Below, one piece after another: positions 52,948 to 62,305 of a stretch of 64,000 bases of DNA. The notes beneath the pieces were generated by a model. It was not told the DNA's origin and did no database searches. It saw only the letters and a list, made by a program, of their open reading frames with translations. The stretch is taken from positions 1-64,000 of the forward strand of contig DBRG01000013.1 in NCBI GenBank assembly GCA_002305545.1. Reading direction: 5' to 3'. Position 1 is the stretch's first letter, and each line of letters opens with the position of its first letter. The stretch is from Bacteroidales bacterium UBA1374. Lineage in GTDB: Bacteria; Bacteroidota; Bacteroidia; Bacteroidales; UBA932. Made by a program: the position numbers and the translations under genes.

Positions 52948-53534
52948 TGGTCGCCTCCTTCTTTTTGAATTGATTGTCTAAAAGCCTTGTAAGCCAGTTC
53001 TAACACATCGCAAAAAGCCCTGGAACTGATGGTGGCTGCTGTTATGGCATCAACCTGGCCCCCATCCTTTTTAACGGCAAGCCGGAAAGATTCAGGATTT
53101 TTCTGGTTGAATTGCAGTGAAAAATTACTTTTTCGGGGATCTATCTTATCTCCCAATCCCGGGGTTTCGGTATGGGATATGATGGCCGTGTTGTTGATGG
53201 TGCCATCGGGCAGGAATCCCACCATAACTTTTATCTGGCCTCCAAAACCTTTTGTTGTGGTTGCCTCTACTGCCACCCCGGTAAGTTCTCCGTTCAAGGT
53301 GCCGGGGTAAACTGTCATTTTTTTACCGTCAGCCTCAACCTGATAAGCTTCCTCGGCCGGCATGTTGTCGAATTGTGGCAATACACCGCCCAGCGCCTGG
53401 TTAACCCTGGCTGCCTGCGCTGCCACGATGGGTTCATATGTAATAAGGTATACACCGCCTAAAAGTGCCGATCCTCCAAAGCAAATGATCAGCAGGCACA
53501 GGAACATGTTCTTGAAATTCGATTCTCTAGCCAA
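52944..53534 (-). CDS. rnfG: Rnf complex subunit G (covalent FMN)
   Basis: This 196-residue periplasmic subunit has one N-terminal transmembrane helix (about 10-30) and an FMN-binding domain. The flavinylation segment reads DAITAATISSRAF near residue 165; the Thr at TAAT aligns with the FMN-linked Thr of GAT-type motifs, with Ala replacing the usual Gly. The start codon is TTG at 53534, fixed by the strong Shine-Dalgarno sequence AAGGAGGTGA (53547-53538) four bases away. It overlaps rnfD by eight bases. Confidence 0.93.
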   Translation of the reverse strand: MARESNFKNMFLCLLIICFGGSALLGGVYLITYEPIVAAQAARVNQALGGVLPQFDNMPAEEAYQVEADGKKMTVYPGTLNGELTGVAVEATTTKGFGGQIKVMVGFLPDGTINNTAIISHTETPGLGDKIDPRKSNFSLQFNQKNPESFRLAVKKDGGQVDAITAATISSRAFCDVLELAYKAFRQSIQKEGGDQ

Positions 53535-54570
53535 GGCTCACCTCCTTTCTGTACGGGATTGGTTTTATCTTGTTTAACAGGGGTGTTAAAGCATTCATGA
53601 ATAATATGGCAAAAGAAACGCCTTCCGGATAAGATCCCCAGACCCGGATGATCATGGTCATCACCCCTATCCCCATCCCATAGATGAGCATCCCTAAGGG
53701 AGACATGGGGGAAGTGGTATAGTCTGTTGCCATGAATACAGCGCCCAGCAGTAATCCCCCGGTAAGAAGGTGAAAGAGGGGATCGGCATTCATGGTAGGA
53801 TCCAGCAGCCACAGGATTCCGGAAAAAACAGCCACCGTCACCAGAATGGCAACCGGAATCAGGGGCTTGATCACTTTCCTGAGCAGCAGGTAGGCAAATC
53901 CCAGCAAGACAGCCAAAGCTGAAGCTTCACCCAAAGATCCGTCAATGTGTCCGAAAAGCATTTGCCAGTATGAAAAATCGTGTTGCTGGCTCAATGTTTC
54001 CATGGTAAGCCCGTTTGCCAGTCCTTCTTTTATGATTCCCAGGGGTGTGGCTCCTGATGTTGCATCCAGTAATTGTCCCTGAGCCCCGAGCAGCCCTTTT
54101 GGCAATTCCCATGTATCGGGCCTGAAAATGCTGTTGTTCAGGGACCAGTTGGTCATTTGCACAGGAAACGATATCAAAAGAAAAACACGGCCCACCAGGG
54201 CAGGATTAAACAGGTTGTGCCCCAGTCCCCCAAAGGTCATTTTTGCGATCCCTATGGCGGCAACGCATCCAATAAGAACCATCCACCAGGGGGAAGAAAC
54301 CGGCAGGTTTACAGCCAGTATCAATCCGGTCACCACAGCAGAGAGGTCATGCACCGTTGTTTTTTTCTTCATCAGGTACCGGACAATCAGGTGTTCCAGG
54401 AGAACACAACCGGCAACCGAAACAACAATTACCAGCAAAGCACTGAGTCCTGCAAAATAAACGCTGACAAGAACAGAAGGCATCAGGGCGATGATCACAT
54501 CGCGCATGATCCTGCGTGTGTTCTCTTTGCTGTGCAGGTGTGGAGCCGGTGAAACAAGTAGTTTGTCCAT
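53527..54570 (-). CDS. rnfD: Rnf complex subunit D
   Basis: This 347-residue membrane protein has about nine transmembrane helices. It contains the covalent FMN site DATSGATPLGIIKEG near residue 185 (Thr in SGAT) and the GLGHNLFNPALVGRVF segment near 118 typical of RnfD/NqrB. It starts one base after the rnfC stop and its stop is reached just after the rnfG start. Confidence 0.95.
   Translation of the reverse strand: MDKLLVSPAPHLHSKENTRRIMRDVIIALMPSVLVSVYFAGLSALLVIVVSVAGCVLLEHLIVRYLMKKKTTVHDLSAVVTGLILAVNLPVSSPWWMVLIGCVAAIGIAKMTFGGLGHNLFNPALVGRVFLLISFPVQMTNWSLNNSIFRPDTWELPKGLLGAQGQLLDATSGATPLGIIKEGLANGLTMETLSQQHDFSYWQMLFGHIDGSLGEASALAVLLGFAYLLLRKVIKPLIPVAILVTVAVFSGILWLLDPTMNADPLFHLLTGGLLLGAVFMATDYTTSPMSPLGMLIYGMGIGVMTMIIRVWGSYPEGVSFAILFMNALTPLLNKIKPIPYRKEVSLG
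53538..53547 (-). promoter_or_regulatory. Shine-Dalgarno sequence of rnfG
   Basis: AAGGAGGTGA lies within the last codons of rnfD, three bases before the TTG start of rnfG. A motif this strong is uncommon in Bacteroidota and decides the rnfG start. Confidence 0.7.
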
Positions 54571-54571
54571 A

Positions 54572-55918
54572 TTATTTCTTGCGTTTATTCTTCAAAGAGG
54601 CATTCCTGGCCATGCGTATCTGGTCCAGCAGGGGCAGGTGTGCCGGGCAGGTGTACAGGCAACATCCGCATTCAATGCAATCAAAAACGCGGTGTTCTTC
54701 CAGTTCCTGCGTGCGGCCCGCCAGGGCCAGCTGATACAAAAGATAGGGTTGCAGCCGCATGGGACACGCTTCAAAACATTTGGCACAACGGATGCATTCC
54801 CCTGGTTCTTTCCGTTTTGTCTCTTTTTCTGTAAAGAGCAGAAGCCCCGAGGTGCTTTTCATCACTGGCGCTTCCAGGTTGGAAACAGGTTTGCCCATCA
54901 TAGGCCCCCCGTTCACCACTTTGGCAAATTGCGGTGAAAGGTTCCCGTCCTTTTCCAAAGCTCCTGCAAGTGACAAGATGTCTGAAATGGGCGTCCCCAC
55001 CCTGAAGCGGTAATTCTTTTGGACGGAAAGATCAGAACTGCTAACAGTCAATACTTTGGAAATAAGGGGCTTGTTTTTTTGCACTGCCTCATATACGGCA
55101 AAGGCGGTACCCACATTCTGGACAATGGCTCCGGTCGAAATGGGCAGTGCAAACGAGGCTACCCTTCTGCCCAGAAGCGCATCTATCAGTTGTTTTTCTC
55201 CTCCCTGGGGGTATCTCTTCCTGAGCGGAACAACTTTCCATTGCAGTGATTTTGAGGTCAGCTCCCTCATCAGTGCTATCGCCCGGGGTTTATTCTCCTC
55301 GATACCAATTATCCCGCTAACATTTGCTCCCAAGGCACGGCGCATCAATTCACCTCCTGTGAGTATTTCCTGGCCGTGTTCGATCATCAGCCGGTAATCC
55401 GCGGTGAGATACGGTTCACATTCTGCCCCGTTCAGTATCAGGTACTCAGGCTTCATGCCTTCGAGCGGGGTCAATTTTACATGCGTGGGAAAAGAGGCTC
55501 CGCCCAGGCCGACAATCCCCGATCCGGAAATTTTTTTGAAAATCTCCTCGGGAGTCGCAGTGATTTCATGCCGTATCTCAGGGGAACGGTCAATTCCTTC
55601 CTCCCACTGATCCCCTGCGGTGTCAATCACGATGGTCAGGACCTTTTTACCCAGGAAATCGGGATAAGGTGCCACATCTGATACCGTTCCGCTCACAGAA
55701 GCATGAATCGGGGCCGAGACAAATCCTGCCGGTTCTGCGATCAGTTGTCCCACCTTCACTGTATCTCCTTTTTTTACAACCGGCACTGCCGGCATCCCCA
55801 GGTGCTGGTTCATGGATATGAAAACCCGTTTAGGTATGGGGAAATTTTCTATAGGATAATCCCTGGAGAATTTACGATCATCAGGATGTATTCCTCCAAT
55901 TGAAAATGTTTTACTCAT
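54572..55918 (-). CDS. rnfC: Rnf complex subunit C
   Basis: This 448-residue peripheral subunit binds NAD(H), FMN and two 4Fe-4S clusters. An N-terminal sandwich (GGIHPDDRKF, then PKRVFISMNQHLG) leads to the Gly-rich GIVGLGGASFPTHVKL near residue 133 (nucleotide binding) and NGAECEPYLTADYR near 164. Two ferredoxin motifs end the protein: CIRCAKCFEACP near 376 and CIECGCCLYTCPAH near 415. It overlaps rnfB by eight bases. Confidence 0.96.
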   Translation of the reverse strand: MSKTFSIGGIHPDDRKFSRDYPIENFPIPKRVFISMNQHLGMPAVPVVKKGDTVKVGQLIAEPAGFVSAPIHASVSGTVSDVAPYPDFLGKKVLTIVIDTAGDQWEEGIDRSPEIRHEITATPEEIFKKISGSGIVGLGGASFPTHVKLTPLEGMKPEYLILNGAECEPYLTADYRLMIEHGQEILTGGELMRRALGANVSGIIGIEENKPRAIALMRELTSKSLQWKVVPLRKRYPQGGEKQLIDALLGRRVASFALPISTGAIVQNVGTAFAVYEAVQKNKPLISKVLTVSSSDLSVQKNYRFRVGTPISDILSLAGALEKDGNLSPQFAKVVNGGPMMGKPVSNLEAPVMKSTSGLLLFTEKETKRKEPGECIRCAKCFEACPMRLQPYLLYQLALAGRTQELEEHRVFDCIECGCCLYTCPAHLPLLDQIRMARNASLKNKRKK

Positions 55919-56756
55919 TTCCGGTCTCTTGTTTTTTTGGTGGAAAATTGATCTCTGTTATGCATCCGACCGGGCATACAGGGGCGCATTTCCGGCACAG
56001 ACGGCATTTTCCCGGATCAATGGTTGCCAGGTTGTCGGCTATGGTTATGGCTTCAAACGGACAGGCTTTCAGGCACAATTGACAACCGATGCATCCAACG
56101 GAGCAGATCTTGCGGACAAACGCCCCTTTGTCCTTATTGGAGCAAGCCACAAAGATCCTGCGGTTTTTTGGTCCTTTTGGCCTTATTTCCAGAATGTTGC
56201 GCGGGCAGGCTTTTACACAGGCACCACATGACGTACATTTGTCTTCCAAGACTACAGGCAGGCACGTGTGCGGGTCCATGACCAGGGCATCAAACTGACA
56301 GGCCTTCACGCAGTCGCCCATCCCAAGACACCCATAGGAGCAGCCTGTCTGTCCGCCATACAGATCGGCGGCTACGGCACAGCTCAGACTTCCATTGTAG
56401 GTGTTGAGCCGTGGAAGGTTCTCACAGGAACCATTGCAACGCAGCACGGCCACTTTTGGCGCTTGCTCCTTAGCTTCCCTGCCAAGGATATGCGCGATGT
56501 TCTTCATGGTTTCATATCCACCGACCGGGCAAATAAAGTCAGAAGAATCAGGATTATTTACATAGTGTTCGGCAAATGCCCGGCAGCCGGCAAAACCGCA
56601 ACCGCCGCAATTCGCACCGGGCAGGGCCTCCAGGACCTGGTCTATACGGGAATCTTCCTGCACCTTGAATTTTTGAGCCACTAAATACAATATAACTGCC
56701 AGGAGCCCTCCCAGTATGCTAAGGCTCACGATGGTGTACAGTAAAGTAGAAGTCAT
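55911..56756 (-). CDS. rnfB: Rnf complex subunit B (multi-cluster ferredoxin protein)
   Basis: This 281-residue protein has an N-terminal transmembrane helix (about 5-27), then the 4Fe-4S motif with C50, C53, C58 and C76, and afterwards four further Cys clusters: CSYGCLGMGDCVKAC, CTSCGACVKAC, CSVGCIGCQLCLKAC and CRLCRKCAPVC. It receives electrons from reduced ferredoxin. The longer form with extra clusters differs from the 190-residue proteobacterial RnfB and fits anaerobe-type Rnf. It overlaps the RseC-like gene by 38 bases. Confidence 0.95.
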   Translation of the reverse strand: MTSTLLYTIVSLSILGGLLAVILYLVAQKFKVQEDSRIDQVLEALPGANCGGCGFAGCRAFAEHYVNNPDSSDFICPVGGYETMKNIAHILGREAKEQAPKVAVLRCNGSCENLPRLNTYNGSLSCAVAADLYGGQTGCSYGCLGMGDCVKACQFDALVMDPHTCLPVVLEDKCTSCGACVKACPRNILEIRPKGPKNRRIFVACSNKDKGAFVRKICSVGCIGCQLCLKACPFEAITIADNLATIDPGKCRLCRKCAPVCPVGCITEINFPPKKQETGNE

Positions 56757-57144
56757 TTTGGATGCGATCTTTTAACAAATATATAACAAAATAATATATC
56801 CCTATACCCAATAAAACGATTAATCCCAGCATCCACTCGGGCAAATTCAGGAGCACACAACCTGCTACCAGTACCCCCATAATGATGGCAGGCAAAACCA
56901 TTGCGTACCACAACGCTTTGAATCCCAACCGGGTATGCATTTCAATAAACACTTCCTGGCCCAGAACTGGTTGCCAGTCGTCAGGTTCCTTCAGACGGGT
57001 AATCTCTTTTTGTTTCGTCTGGCCAAGCGAACAAACCCCTTTAGCATGACAGGAAGCACACGCCCCTGTGGTGGTGATCTCCGCTCTGAGCGGATTCACC
57101 CCTGTGATAATGCCCCTGTGTCTGATACACTTAGTGGAAGACAT
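56719..57144 (-). CDS. RseC/SoxR-reducing-system family protein
   Basis: This 141-residue membrane protein has a Cys cluster (TGACASCHAKGVC near residue 30) and two transmembrane helices (about 79-123). Relatives in proteobacteria work with Rsx/Rnf to keep SoxR reduced. In Bacteroidota the gene commonly stands just before rnfB; a role in assembly or redox linkage to Rnf is plausible. It starts two bases after the DUF3108 gene and overlaps rnfB by 38 bases. Confidence 0.87.
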   Translation of the reverse strand: MSSTKCIRHRGIITGVNPLRAEITTTGACASCHAKGVCSLGQTKQKEITRLKEPDDWQPVLGQEVFIEMHTRLGFKALWYAMVLPAIIMGVLVAGCVLLNLPEWMLGLIVLLGIGIYYFVIYLLKDRIQNDFYFTVHHREP

Positions 57145-57146
57145 TC

Positions 57147-58001
57147 CTACTTGATCTTACTTGTGAGTGGATACCTCAGGTTTTCATAGCTGCCCAGCCT
57201 GCCGGTTACCCGGCCCACAACGACGGGAGACTCTATGAATAAGGGGATCCTGTTGCGGTCATCACTGATCCAGAACCGAAGTTCTTCCTTGCCGTCAAAT
57301 ACGACACCGGCTACTGTCTGAGCTGAAAATTTCAGGCAACGGAATGTGCCCATGCCCTGAATACGTATTTCATCCCTGCCATCAAACCTCAGGTACAAAT
57401 CATAAACCTCCTCGTCAATGGCAAAAGATATGGGAGAAATATCACCCGGCTTAATGTTTTTGAATTCCAGATTTCTAAGAAAATAGAAAAGGGTAATGAA
57501 ATCAAATGTGCAGATCCTTCCGGGCAGCAAAGTATCCTGTACCGAGCCATCCTTGCGGATAATCCTTGCATTGATTGAATGATCTGTATTATAATGGTAA
57601 TAATTCTGGATGGTATACTTGCCTTCATGAACATCCCGCATAAAATATGTGGGACGCAGGTCCGTTTGCCGGAAATGACTTTCGTAGTAATCATCCACAC
57701 GGAAAAACGCATTAAAGAAACGCGCTGTCTGTATGCGCCCTATTGCCTGGAAAAGCTGCACGACTCCGTTGCTTTTTTCTGCAATCTCGAGGGTTACAGT
57801 CCCCACATCGGTGTTAAGCACACCCCAGGTATAACTGGCTATGATGGTCAGTTTCTCACCGGCCCCGAAGGCCAATTGTGAAGAAGGGACTTCCCTCACA
57901 GGGAGGCACGGTTTTTCGGCTTCCTGTGCTGGAGAAAGCCACGATACGGTCAACAGGAATAACGTGAGGATGGAATATCTATAACCCGCCAAAGTTGTCA
58001 T
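57147..58001 (-). CDS. exported DUF3108 protein
   Basis: This 284-residue protein has a signal peptide (to about residue 25, LSPAQ). The mature domain fits DUF3108: LAFGAGEKLTIIASYTWGVLNTDVGTVTL-type entry near 43, YFMRDVHEGKYTIQNYY near 118 and a C-terminal YENLRYP. It is probably a periplasmic beta-rich lipocalin-like protein of unknown function. Its ATG lies 23 bases inside dnaB, so expression is tied to dnaB. Confidence 0.8.
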   Translation of the reverse strand: MTTLAGYRYSILTLFLLTVSWLSPAQEAEKPCLPVREVPSSQLAFGAGEKLTIIASYTWGVLNTDVGTVTLEIAEKSNGVVQLFQAIGRIQTARFFNAFFRVDDYYESHFRQTDLRPTYFMRDVHEGKYTIQNYYHYNTDHSINARIIRKDGSVQDTLLPGRICTFDFITLFYFLRNLEFKNIKPGDISPISFAIDEEVYDLYLRFDGRDEIRIQGMGTFRCLKFSAQTVAGVVFDGKEELRFWISDDRNRIPLFIESPVVVGRVTGRLGSYENLRYPLTSKIK

Positions 58002-59481
58002 TCAGATCATTCATTTGATTCATCCGTGAGGCATAAGTAATGCTCTCTCCGGTTGCAAAATCCGGACCACCTTCATTCAGATCCATAAAACGTATTTCGC
58101 TGCTTCGGAAACGCATCTGGAATTCCCCAACAGCCCCGTTCCGGTGTTTTGCCATGATTACCTCGGCGATTCCTTCCAGTGAACGTCCGCTGTCATCTTC
58201 CTTGAATCCATAATATTCAGGACGGTATAGGAATATGACTATGTCGGCATCCTGTTCAATAGCTCCGGATTCCCTCAGGTCACTCAGCTGGGGTCGGCGG
58301 TTGCCTCCCCTGGTTTCAGAAGAACGGTTCATCTGCGACAGGGCGATCACCGGCACATTCAGTTCCTTGGCAATGGCCTTCAGGGACCGGGAAATAGAGG
58401 CCACTTCCTGTTCACGCATACCCCTGAGCTCAGGAGGTCCTGCCATCAGCTGCATATAGTCTATGATAATGAGTTTAACGCCTTTATGGGCTACCAGGCG
58501 CCGCGCCTTGGCCCGGAACTCAAATATGGAAAGGGATGGGGTGTCGTCTATGTAAAGCGGGGCTTTGGTCAGATTGATGATACGTTGGTTGAGCTGTTCC
58601 CATTCAAAGTTTTTTAGTTTTTTACCCCCTCTGATCTTTTCAGATGACAAGCCCGTTTCACTTACCAGCAAACGTTTAGCCAGTTGGACATCCGGCATTT
58701 CCAGAGAAAAGAAGGCCACCGGTATGTTATGGTTAACCGTCATGTTGCGGGCCATACTCAGCACAAAAGCCGTTTTTCCCATAGAAGGTCTTGCAGCAAT
58801 CACAACCAGGTCGGCTTTTTGCCATCCCAGTGTCATCCGGTCGAGTGAAGTAAAGCCCGACGGAAGTCCGCTCAACCCGTCATCCCTTGTCTGCACATCG
58901 GACAATTCGTCCAGCACTTCTCCCAGGATGGAACGCACGGGCCGTGTATCCCGGCGAAGGTTCAGATCGCCCAGGTCAAAAAGCTTTTGCTGGGAAGCGT
59001 TAAGCAATTCGTCGGCAGGTATGGCGTCATCAAAAGCATCCCGCAGGATGCCGTATGCCGTGGTGATTAATTCACGCTGAATGAATTTTTGCGTCAACAC
59101 CTTGGAGTGATAATCCAGGTGCGATGCGGCTGCCACCCGCATGGAAAGCTGACTCAGATAATAAGGTCCTCCCACTTCGTCCAGCAGGTTATTTTTCTTC
59201 AGTTCTTCAGCAACCGTATAAATATCAACAGGATTGTGGGCTGAGACCAGGTCTGTTATGGCTGCAAAAATTTTCCGGTGACTTTCCTTGTAGAAATATT
59301 CCGGTTTGATCACACCTACAACGTCGATCGCTGCGTTTGGCTCGAGCAGCAACGCTCCGAGAACCGCTTCCTCCATGTCAATGGCCTGGGGAGGGACCTT
59401 TCCCATATCCAGGCCCACGGTTTCAACCTGGGCATGTCCCTTTCCCTTGGCAGGGCTGGTGTCAGGTGCACGTTTTGCCAT
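57979..59481 (-). CDS. dnaB: replicative DNA helicase
   Basis: This 500-residue hexameric helicase unwinds DNA at the fork. The N-terminal domain (PPQAIDMEEAVLGALLLEP near residue 30) is followed by the RecA-like domain with Walker A ARPSMGKTAF near 227, the DnaB motif IIDYMQLM near 332 and the ALSQMNRSSETRGGNRRPQLSDLRESG region near 372. A strong Shine-Dalgarno sequence (AAGGAG, 59495-59490) precedes the ATG. No intein is present. It is embedded in the long minus-strand run ahead of the Rnf genes. Confidence 0.97.
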   Translation of the reverse strand: MAKRAPDTSPAKGKGHAQVETVGLDMGKVPPQAIDMEEAVLGALLLEPNAAIDVVGVIKPEYFYKESHRKIFAAITDLVSAHNPVDIYTVAEELKKNNLLDEVGGPYYLSQLSMRVAAASHLDYHSKVLTQKFIQRELITTAYGILRDAFDDAIPADELLNASQQKLFDLGDLNLRRDTRPVRSILGEVLDELSDVQTRDDGLSGLPSGFTSLDRMTLGWQKADLVVIAARPSMGKTAFVLSMARNMTVNHNIPVAFFSLEMPDVQLAKRLLVSETGLSSEKIRGGKKLKNFEWEQLNQRIINLTKAPLYIDDTPSLSIFEFRAKARRLVAHKGVKLIIIDYMQLMAGPPELRGMREQEVASISRSLKAIAKELNVPVIALSQMNRSSETRGGNRRPQLSDLRESGAIEQDADIVIFLYRPEYYGFKEDDSGRSLEGIAEVIMAKHRNGAVGEFQMRFRSSEIRFMDLNEGGPDFATGESITYASRMNQMNDLNDNFGGL

Positions 59482-59496
59482 AAAATTCTCTCCTTT

Positions 59497-60696
59497 TTAT
59501 TTCAATTTATCCAATGCCCTGGTAACTATAGCGGCAGTAAGGTTCAATTCTTCCCTGTTGATACATAAGGGCGGAGCTATCCGGAATGCCGTATCATAGT
59601 ATAAAAACCAATCTGCCATGGCTCCTTCTTCCAACAGCAGGCGGATCATATCCTGTACCTTTTGCGCCGAGCCCAATTCCACCGCCAGCAACAATCCTGC
59701 TCCTCTTATTTCTTCTACTGCAGGGTGCGTGGTAAGTGCTTCTTTCAGAAAAGCAGACTTTTCCTGTACCTGCCCTGTCCATCCTTCACGTAAGAGCACC
59801 TGCAGGGCGGCAAAACCTGCAGCACAACTAACAGGATGTCCACCAAAAGTGGTGATATGCCCCAGGACAGGGTCAGATTTCCAGGCTTCCATAGACTCCC
59901 TGTTACAGATCAGGGCCCCCAGGGGCATTCCCCCTCCCAGGGCCTTGGCCAAAGTAACCATATCAGGCGTCACCCCATATTTCTGCATGGCAAAGAGGCT
60001 GCCTGTCCTGCCGAAACCTGTCTGGACCTCATCAAAGATAAGCAAAGTTCCCGTATCGTTACACCGTTTTCGCAGGGATTCCAAAAAACCCTGATCCGGA
60101 AGGCGGACACCGGCTTCTGCCTGAATGGGTTCTGCAATAACACAGGCCGTACCCCGGTCAATCAATTCCAGATCTGAAAGATTATTGAACCGCATTTCCG
60201 TTACACCGGGTAACAAAGGTCTGAAAGACCGGCGGTATGTTTCATTGCCCATAACACTCAGTGCACCGTGCGTGCTCCCGTGGTATGCATTCCGGAAACA
60301 GGCGATCTTATGCCTGCCGGTAATGCGTTTGGCCAGCTTCAGGGCAGCTTCATTTGCTTCGGAACCTGAATTGACAAAGTAAACAGAGTTGAGCGGAGCG
60401 GGAAGGAGTTCAGTGAGCAGGGTAGCCAGAAGTACCTGTGGTTGCTGAATTATTTCACCGTAAACCATAAGGTGTAGGTGGTTTGCTGCCTGGTCAGCTA
60501 TGGCCTGGATGACTTCCTTGCGGGCATGACCCACATTGCTGACAGAAACGCCTGAAATAAGATCTACGTAACGTTTCCCCGAAGGTGACAGAAGAAATAC
60601 CCCCTCTGCTTTCTGAATTTCGATCCCTAATGGAGAGGGGGAGGTTTGGCCCAGGTGGTCAAAAAATTGCTGGCGTATGGAATGCTTATTCTTCAA
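59497..60696 (-). CDS. class III aminotransferase (acetylornithine/4-aminobutyrate type)
   Basis: This 399-residue PLP enzyme of the ArgD/GabT group has GKRYVDLISGVSVSNVGHA near residue 40, FVNSGSEANEAALKLAK near 96, FDEVQTGFGRTG near 212 and the PLP-lysine region TLAKALGGGMPLGA near 241. Substrate unclear; in Bacteroidota such genes are annotated as aspartate aminotransferase family proteins. I chose TTG at 60696 (MKNKHSIRQQFFDHLGQTSPSP) rather than the ATG at 60738 because the latter would add unrelated residues inside the zinc-ribbon gene. It overlaps that gene by 11 bases. Confidence 0.87.
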   Translation of the reverse strand: MKNKHSIRQQFFDHLGQTSPSPLGIEIQKAEGVFLLSPSGKRYVDLISGVSVSNVGHARKEVIQAIADQAANHLHLMVYGEIIQQPQVLLATLLTELLPAPLNSVYFVNSGSEANEAALKLAKRITGRHKIACFRNAYHGSTHGALSVMGNETYRRSFRPLLPGVTEMRFNNLSDLELIDRGTACVIAEPIQAEAGVRLPDQGFLESLRKRCNDTGTLLIFDEVQTGFGRTGSLFAMQKYGVTPDMVTLAKALGGGMPLGALICNRESMEAWKSDPVLGHITTFGGHPVSCAAGFAALQVLLREGWTGQVQEKSAFLKEALTTHPAVEEIRGAGLLLAVELGSAQKVQDMIRLLLEEGAMADWFLYYDTAFRIAPPLCINREELNLTAAIVTRALDKLK

Positions 60697-61489
60697 AATC
60701 AGGATCAACCAGAATTCTTCCGCAGTATTCGCATACAATGATTTTTTTGCTCATCCTGATGTCTAGCTGGCGCTGTGGTGGGATATTGTTGAAACACCCG
60801 CCGCAGGCACCCCGTTTAACGGTTACTACGGCAAGACCGTTGCGTGCATTTTTCCGGACTTTGCGGTATGCAGAAAGAACACGTGCATCTATCTGGCTTT
60901 CTATTTGTTCCACCTTGCGAAGAAGGGCTTCTTCTTCTTTGGCGGTTTCACTTATAATGCTCTCCAGTTCTTTTTTCTTTGCCTCCAGGTCTTTCTGCCT
61001 CTCGTTGTGGGCCTCTTTGGTTTTCTCCAGGTTATCTTTCCTATCTTTGAGCAGCAGGGAAAACTCACGGATATACTTTTCTGCCATTTCGGCGTCTAGT
61101 TTCTGGTTTTCGATTTCTTTGGCAAGGGAATCAAATTCACGGCTGTTCTTTACATTGGCCTGCTGCGCTTCGTACCTGGCGACCATACCACGCGCATTGT
61201 CTGCATCGATCCTGCGAAATGCAATGTCTTTTTCAATATCACGGATTTCCTTTTGCAGATTCTCCATCCTGGTGGCCAGCCCTTTGATGTCGTCTTCAAG
61301 ATCCTGTACTTCCAGGGGAAGCTCACCGCGAAGCAGGTGTATTTTGTCTATCTGTGAATCTGTTGTCTGAAGTTGAAAAAGAAGACGCAATTTTTCCTCC
61401 ATTGTCAGCGTTCCTTCCTGTTCGGCCTTTTGCAGGGCGGTAAATGAACCGGCTTCGGTCCCGGCTGTTTTTGTCGTTTTCTTTGTCAT
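60686..61489 (-). CDS. coiled-coil zinc-ribbon protein (CdsZ/DUF164 type)
   Basis: This 267-residue cytoplasmic protein is a long coiled coil (residues about 40-205) capped by a C4 zinc ribbon: CGGC near 219 and CEYC near 243. The type is widespread, with proposed roles in transcription or nucleic-acid binding but no settled function. It starts 15 bases after the Nif3 gene in the same direction. Confidence 0.88.
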   Translation of the reverse strand: MTKKTTKTAGTEAGSFTALQKAEQEGTLTMEEKLRLLFQLQTTDSQIDKIHLLRGELPLEVQDLEDDIKGLATRMENLQKEIRDIEKDIAFRRIDADNARGMVARYEAQQANVKNSREFDSLAKEIENQKLDAEMAEKYIREFSLLLKDRKDNLEKTKEAHNERQKDLEAKKKELESIISETAKEEEALLRKVEQIESQIDARVLSAYRKVRKNARNGLAVVTVKRGACGGCFNNIPPQRQLDIRMSKKIIVCEYCGRILVDPDFEE

Positions 61490-61504
61490 AATATAATTGA
61501 TAAC

Positions 61505-62305
61505 TTAATAATATCGGAAGGGATTTGTGTAGATCTGTGTTTTGCGGACGGCAAAGGTAGGGAATTTTTTGATAAGCTGGTTGACTACCTGGTCCTGTAT
61601 TCCGACCTCCGATTCATAATGCCCGATATCTGCCAGCATCATCTTTGGAATTGTCTCTAAATAGGAATGATAATTAAAATCAGCACTAACAAAAACTCCT
61701 GCACCGGAACGCAGAGCATAGGGTATCAGGGAAGATCCGCTGCCCCCGCACAGGGCCACCCTGGATACTTCCCGGTGAAACGGAACAGAGGCTTTAAAAT
61801 GTTTCAGGGAAAAAGTGGCTTTAAGCAGGTTGAAAAAATCCCCTGTGAGCATTGGTTGCTCAAGATCCCCCACCACTCCCAGTCCGCACGGGGCATCTTC
61901 CTGGTTCACACATGATTCAGGGGCCAGAATGGAAATGTTTTGCAGATTCAGTGCGCGTCCCATTGCCCCGCTCACACCATCCATGATCTTGTCGGCATTG
62001 GTGTGCATGGAATATACAACAAGATTGCCACGTATGGCCCGGGCAACGGTCCGCTCCACAGGAGTAGCATCCTTCAGGCTTTTCAATCCTTTGAAAATGA
62101 GCGGATGGTGCGATATGATCATGTTCATACCACCGGCAATGGCTTCTTCGACCACCTCCGGAGTGCAATCAAGGCATACCAGGATCCCGGTCACCAGGGT
62201 TGCGGGATTCCCTATGCAGAGTCCGGAATTATCCCATTCTTCCTGTAATTCCCCTGGAGCCCATTGTTCCAGCACTTCAATGATATCTGCTGCAGAGAGC
62301 CTCAT
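61505..62305 (-). CDS. Nif3-like dinuclear metal protein (YbgI/DUF34)
   Basis: This 266-residue protein belongs to the Nif3 family. Metal-site segments are ISHHPLIFKGLK near residue 63 (His pair), YSMHTNAD near 97 (His and Asp) and ADIGHYESEV near 220 (His and Glu). Members form hexameric toroids; proposed roles include GTP cyclohydrolase-like or metal insertion activity, unproven. The start shares ATGA with the MerR stop. The frame is followed closely by the zinc-ribbon gene, a pairing common in Bacteroidota. Confidence 0.92.
   Translation of the reverse strand: MRLSAADIIEVLEQWAPGELQEEWDNSGLCIGNPATLVTGILVCLDCTPEVVEEAIAGGMNMIISHHPLIFKGLKSLKDATPVERTVARAIRGNLVVYSMHTNADKIMDGVSGAMGRALNLQNISILAPESCVNQEDAPCGLGVVGDLEQPMLTGDFFNLLKATFSLKHFKASVPFHREVSRVALCGGSGSSLIPYALRSGAGVFVSADFNYHSYLETIPKMMLADIGHYESEVGIQDQVVNQLIKKFPTFAVRKTQIYTNPFRYY

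Noticed and set aside
60585..61370. 261-residue Ser-rich ORF antisense to the zinc-ribbon gene
   Set aside because: Composition is the complement of a coiled coil (Glu/Lys codons); not a gene.
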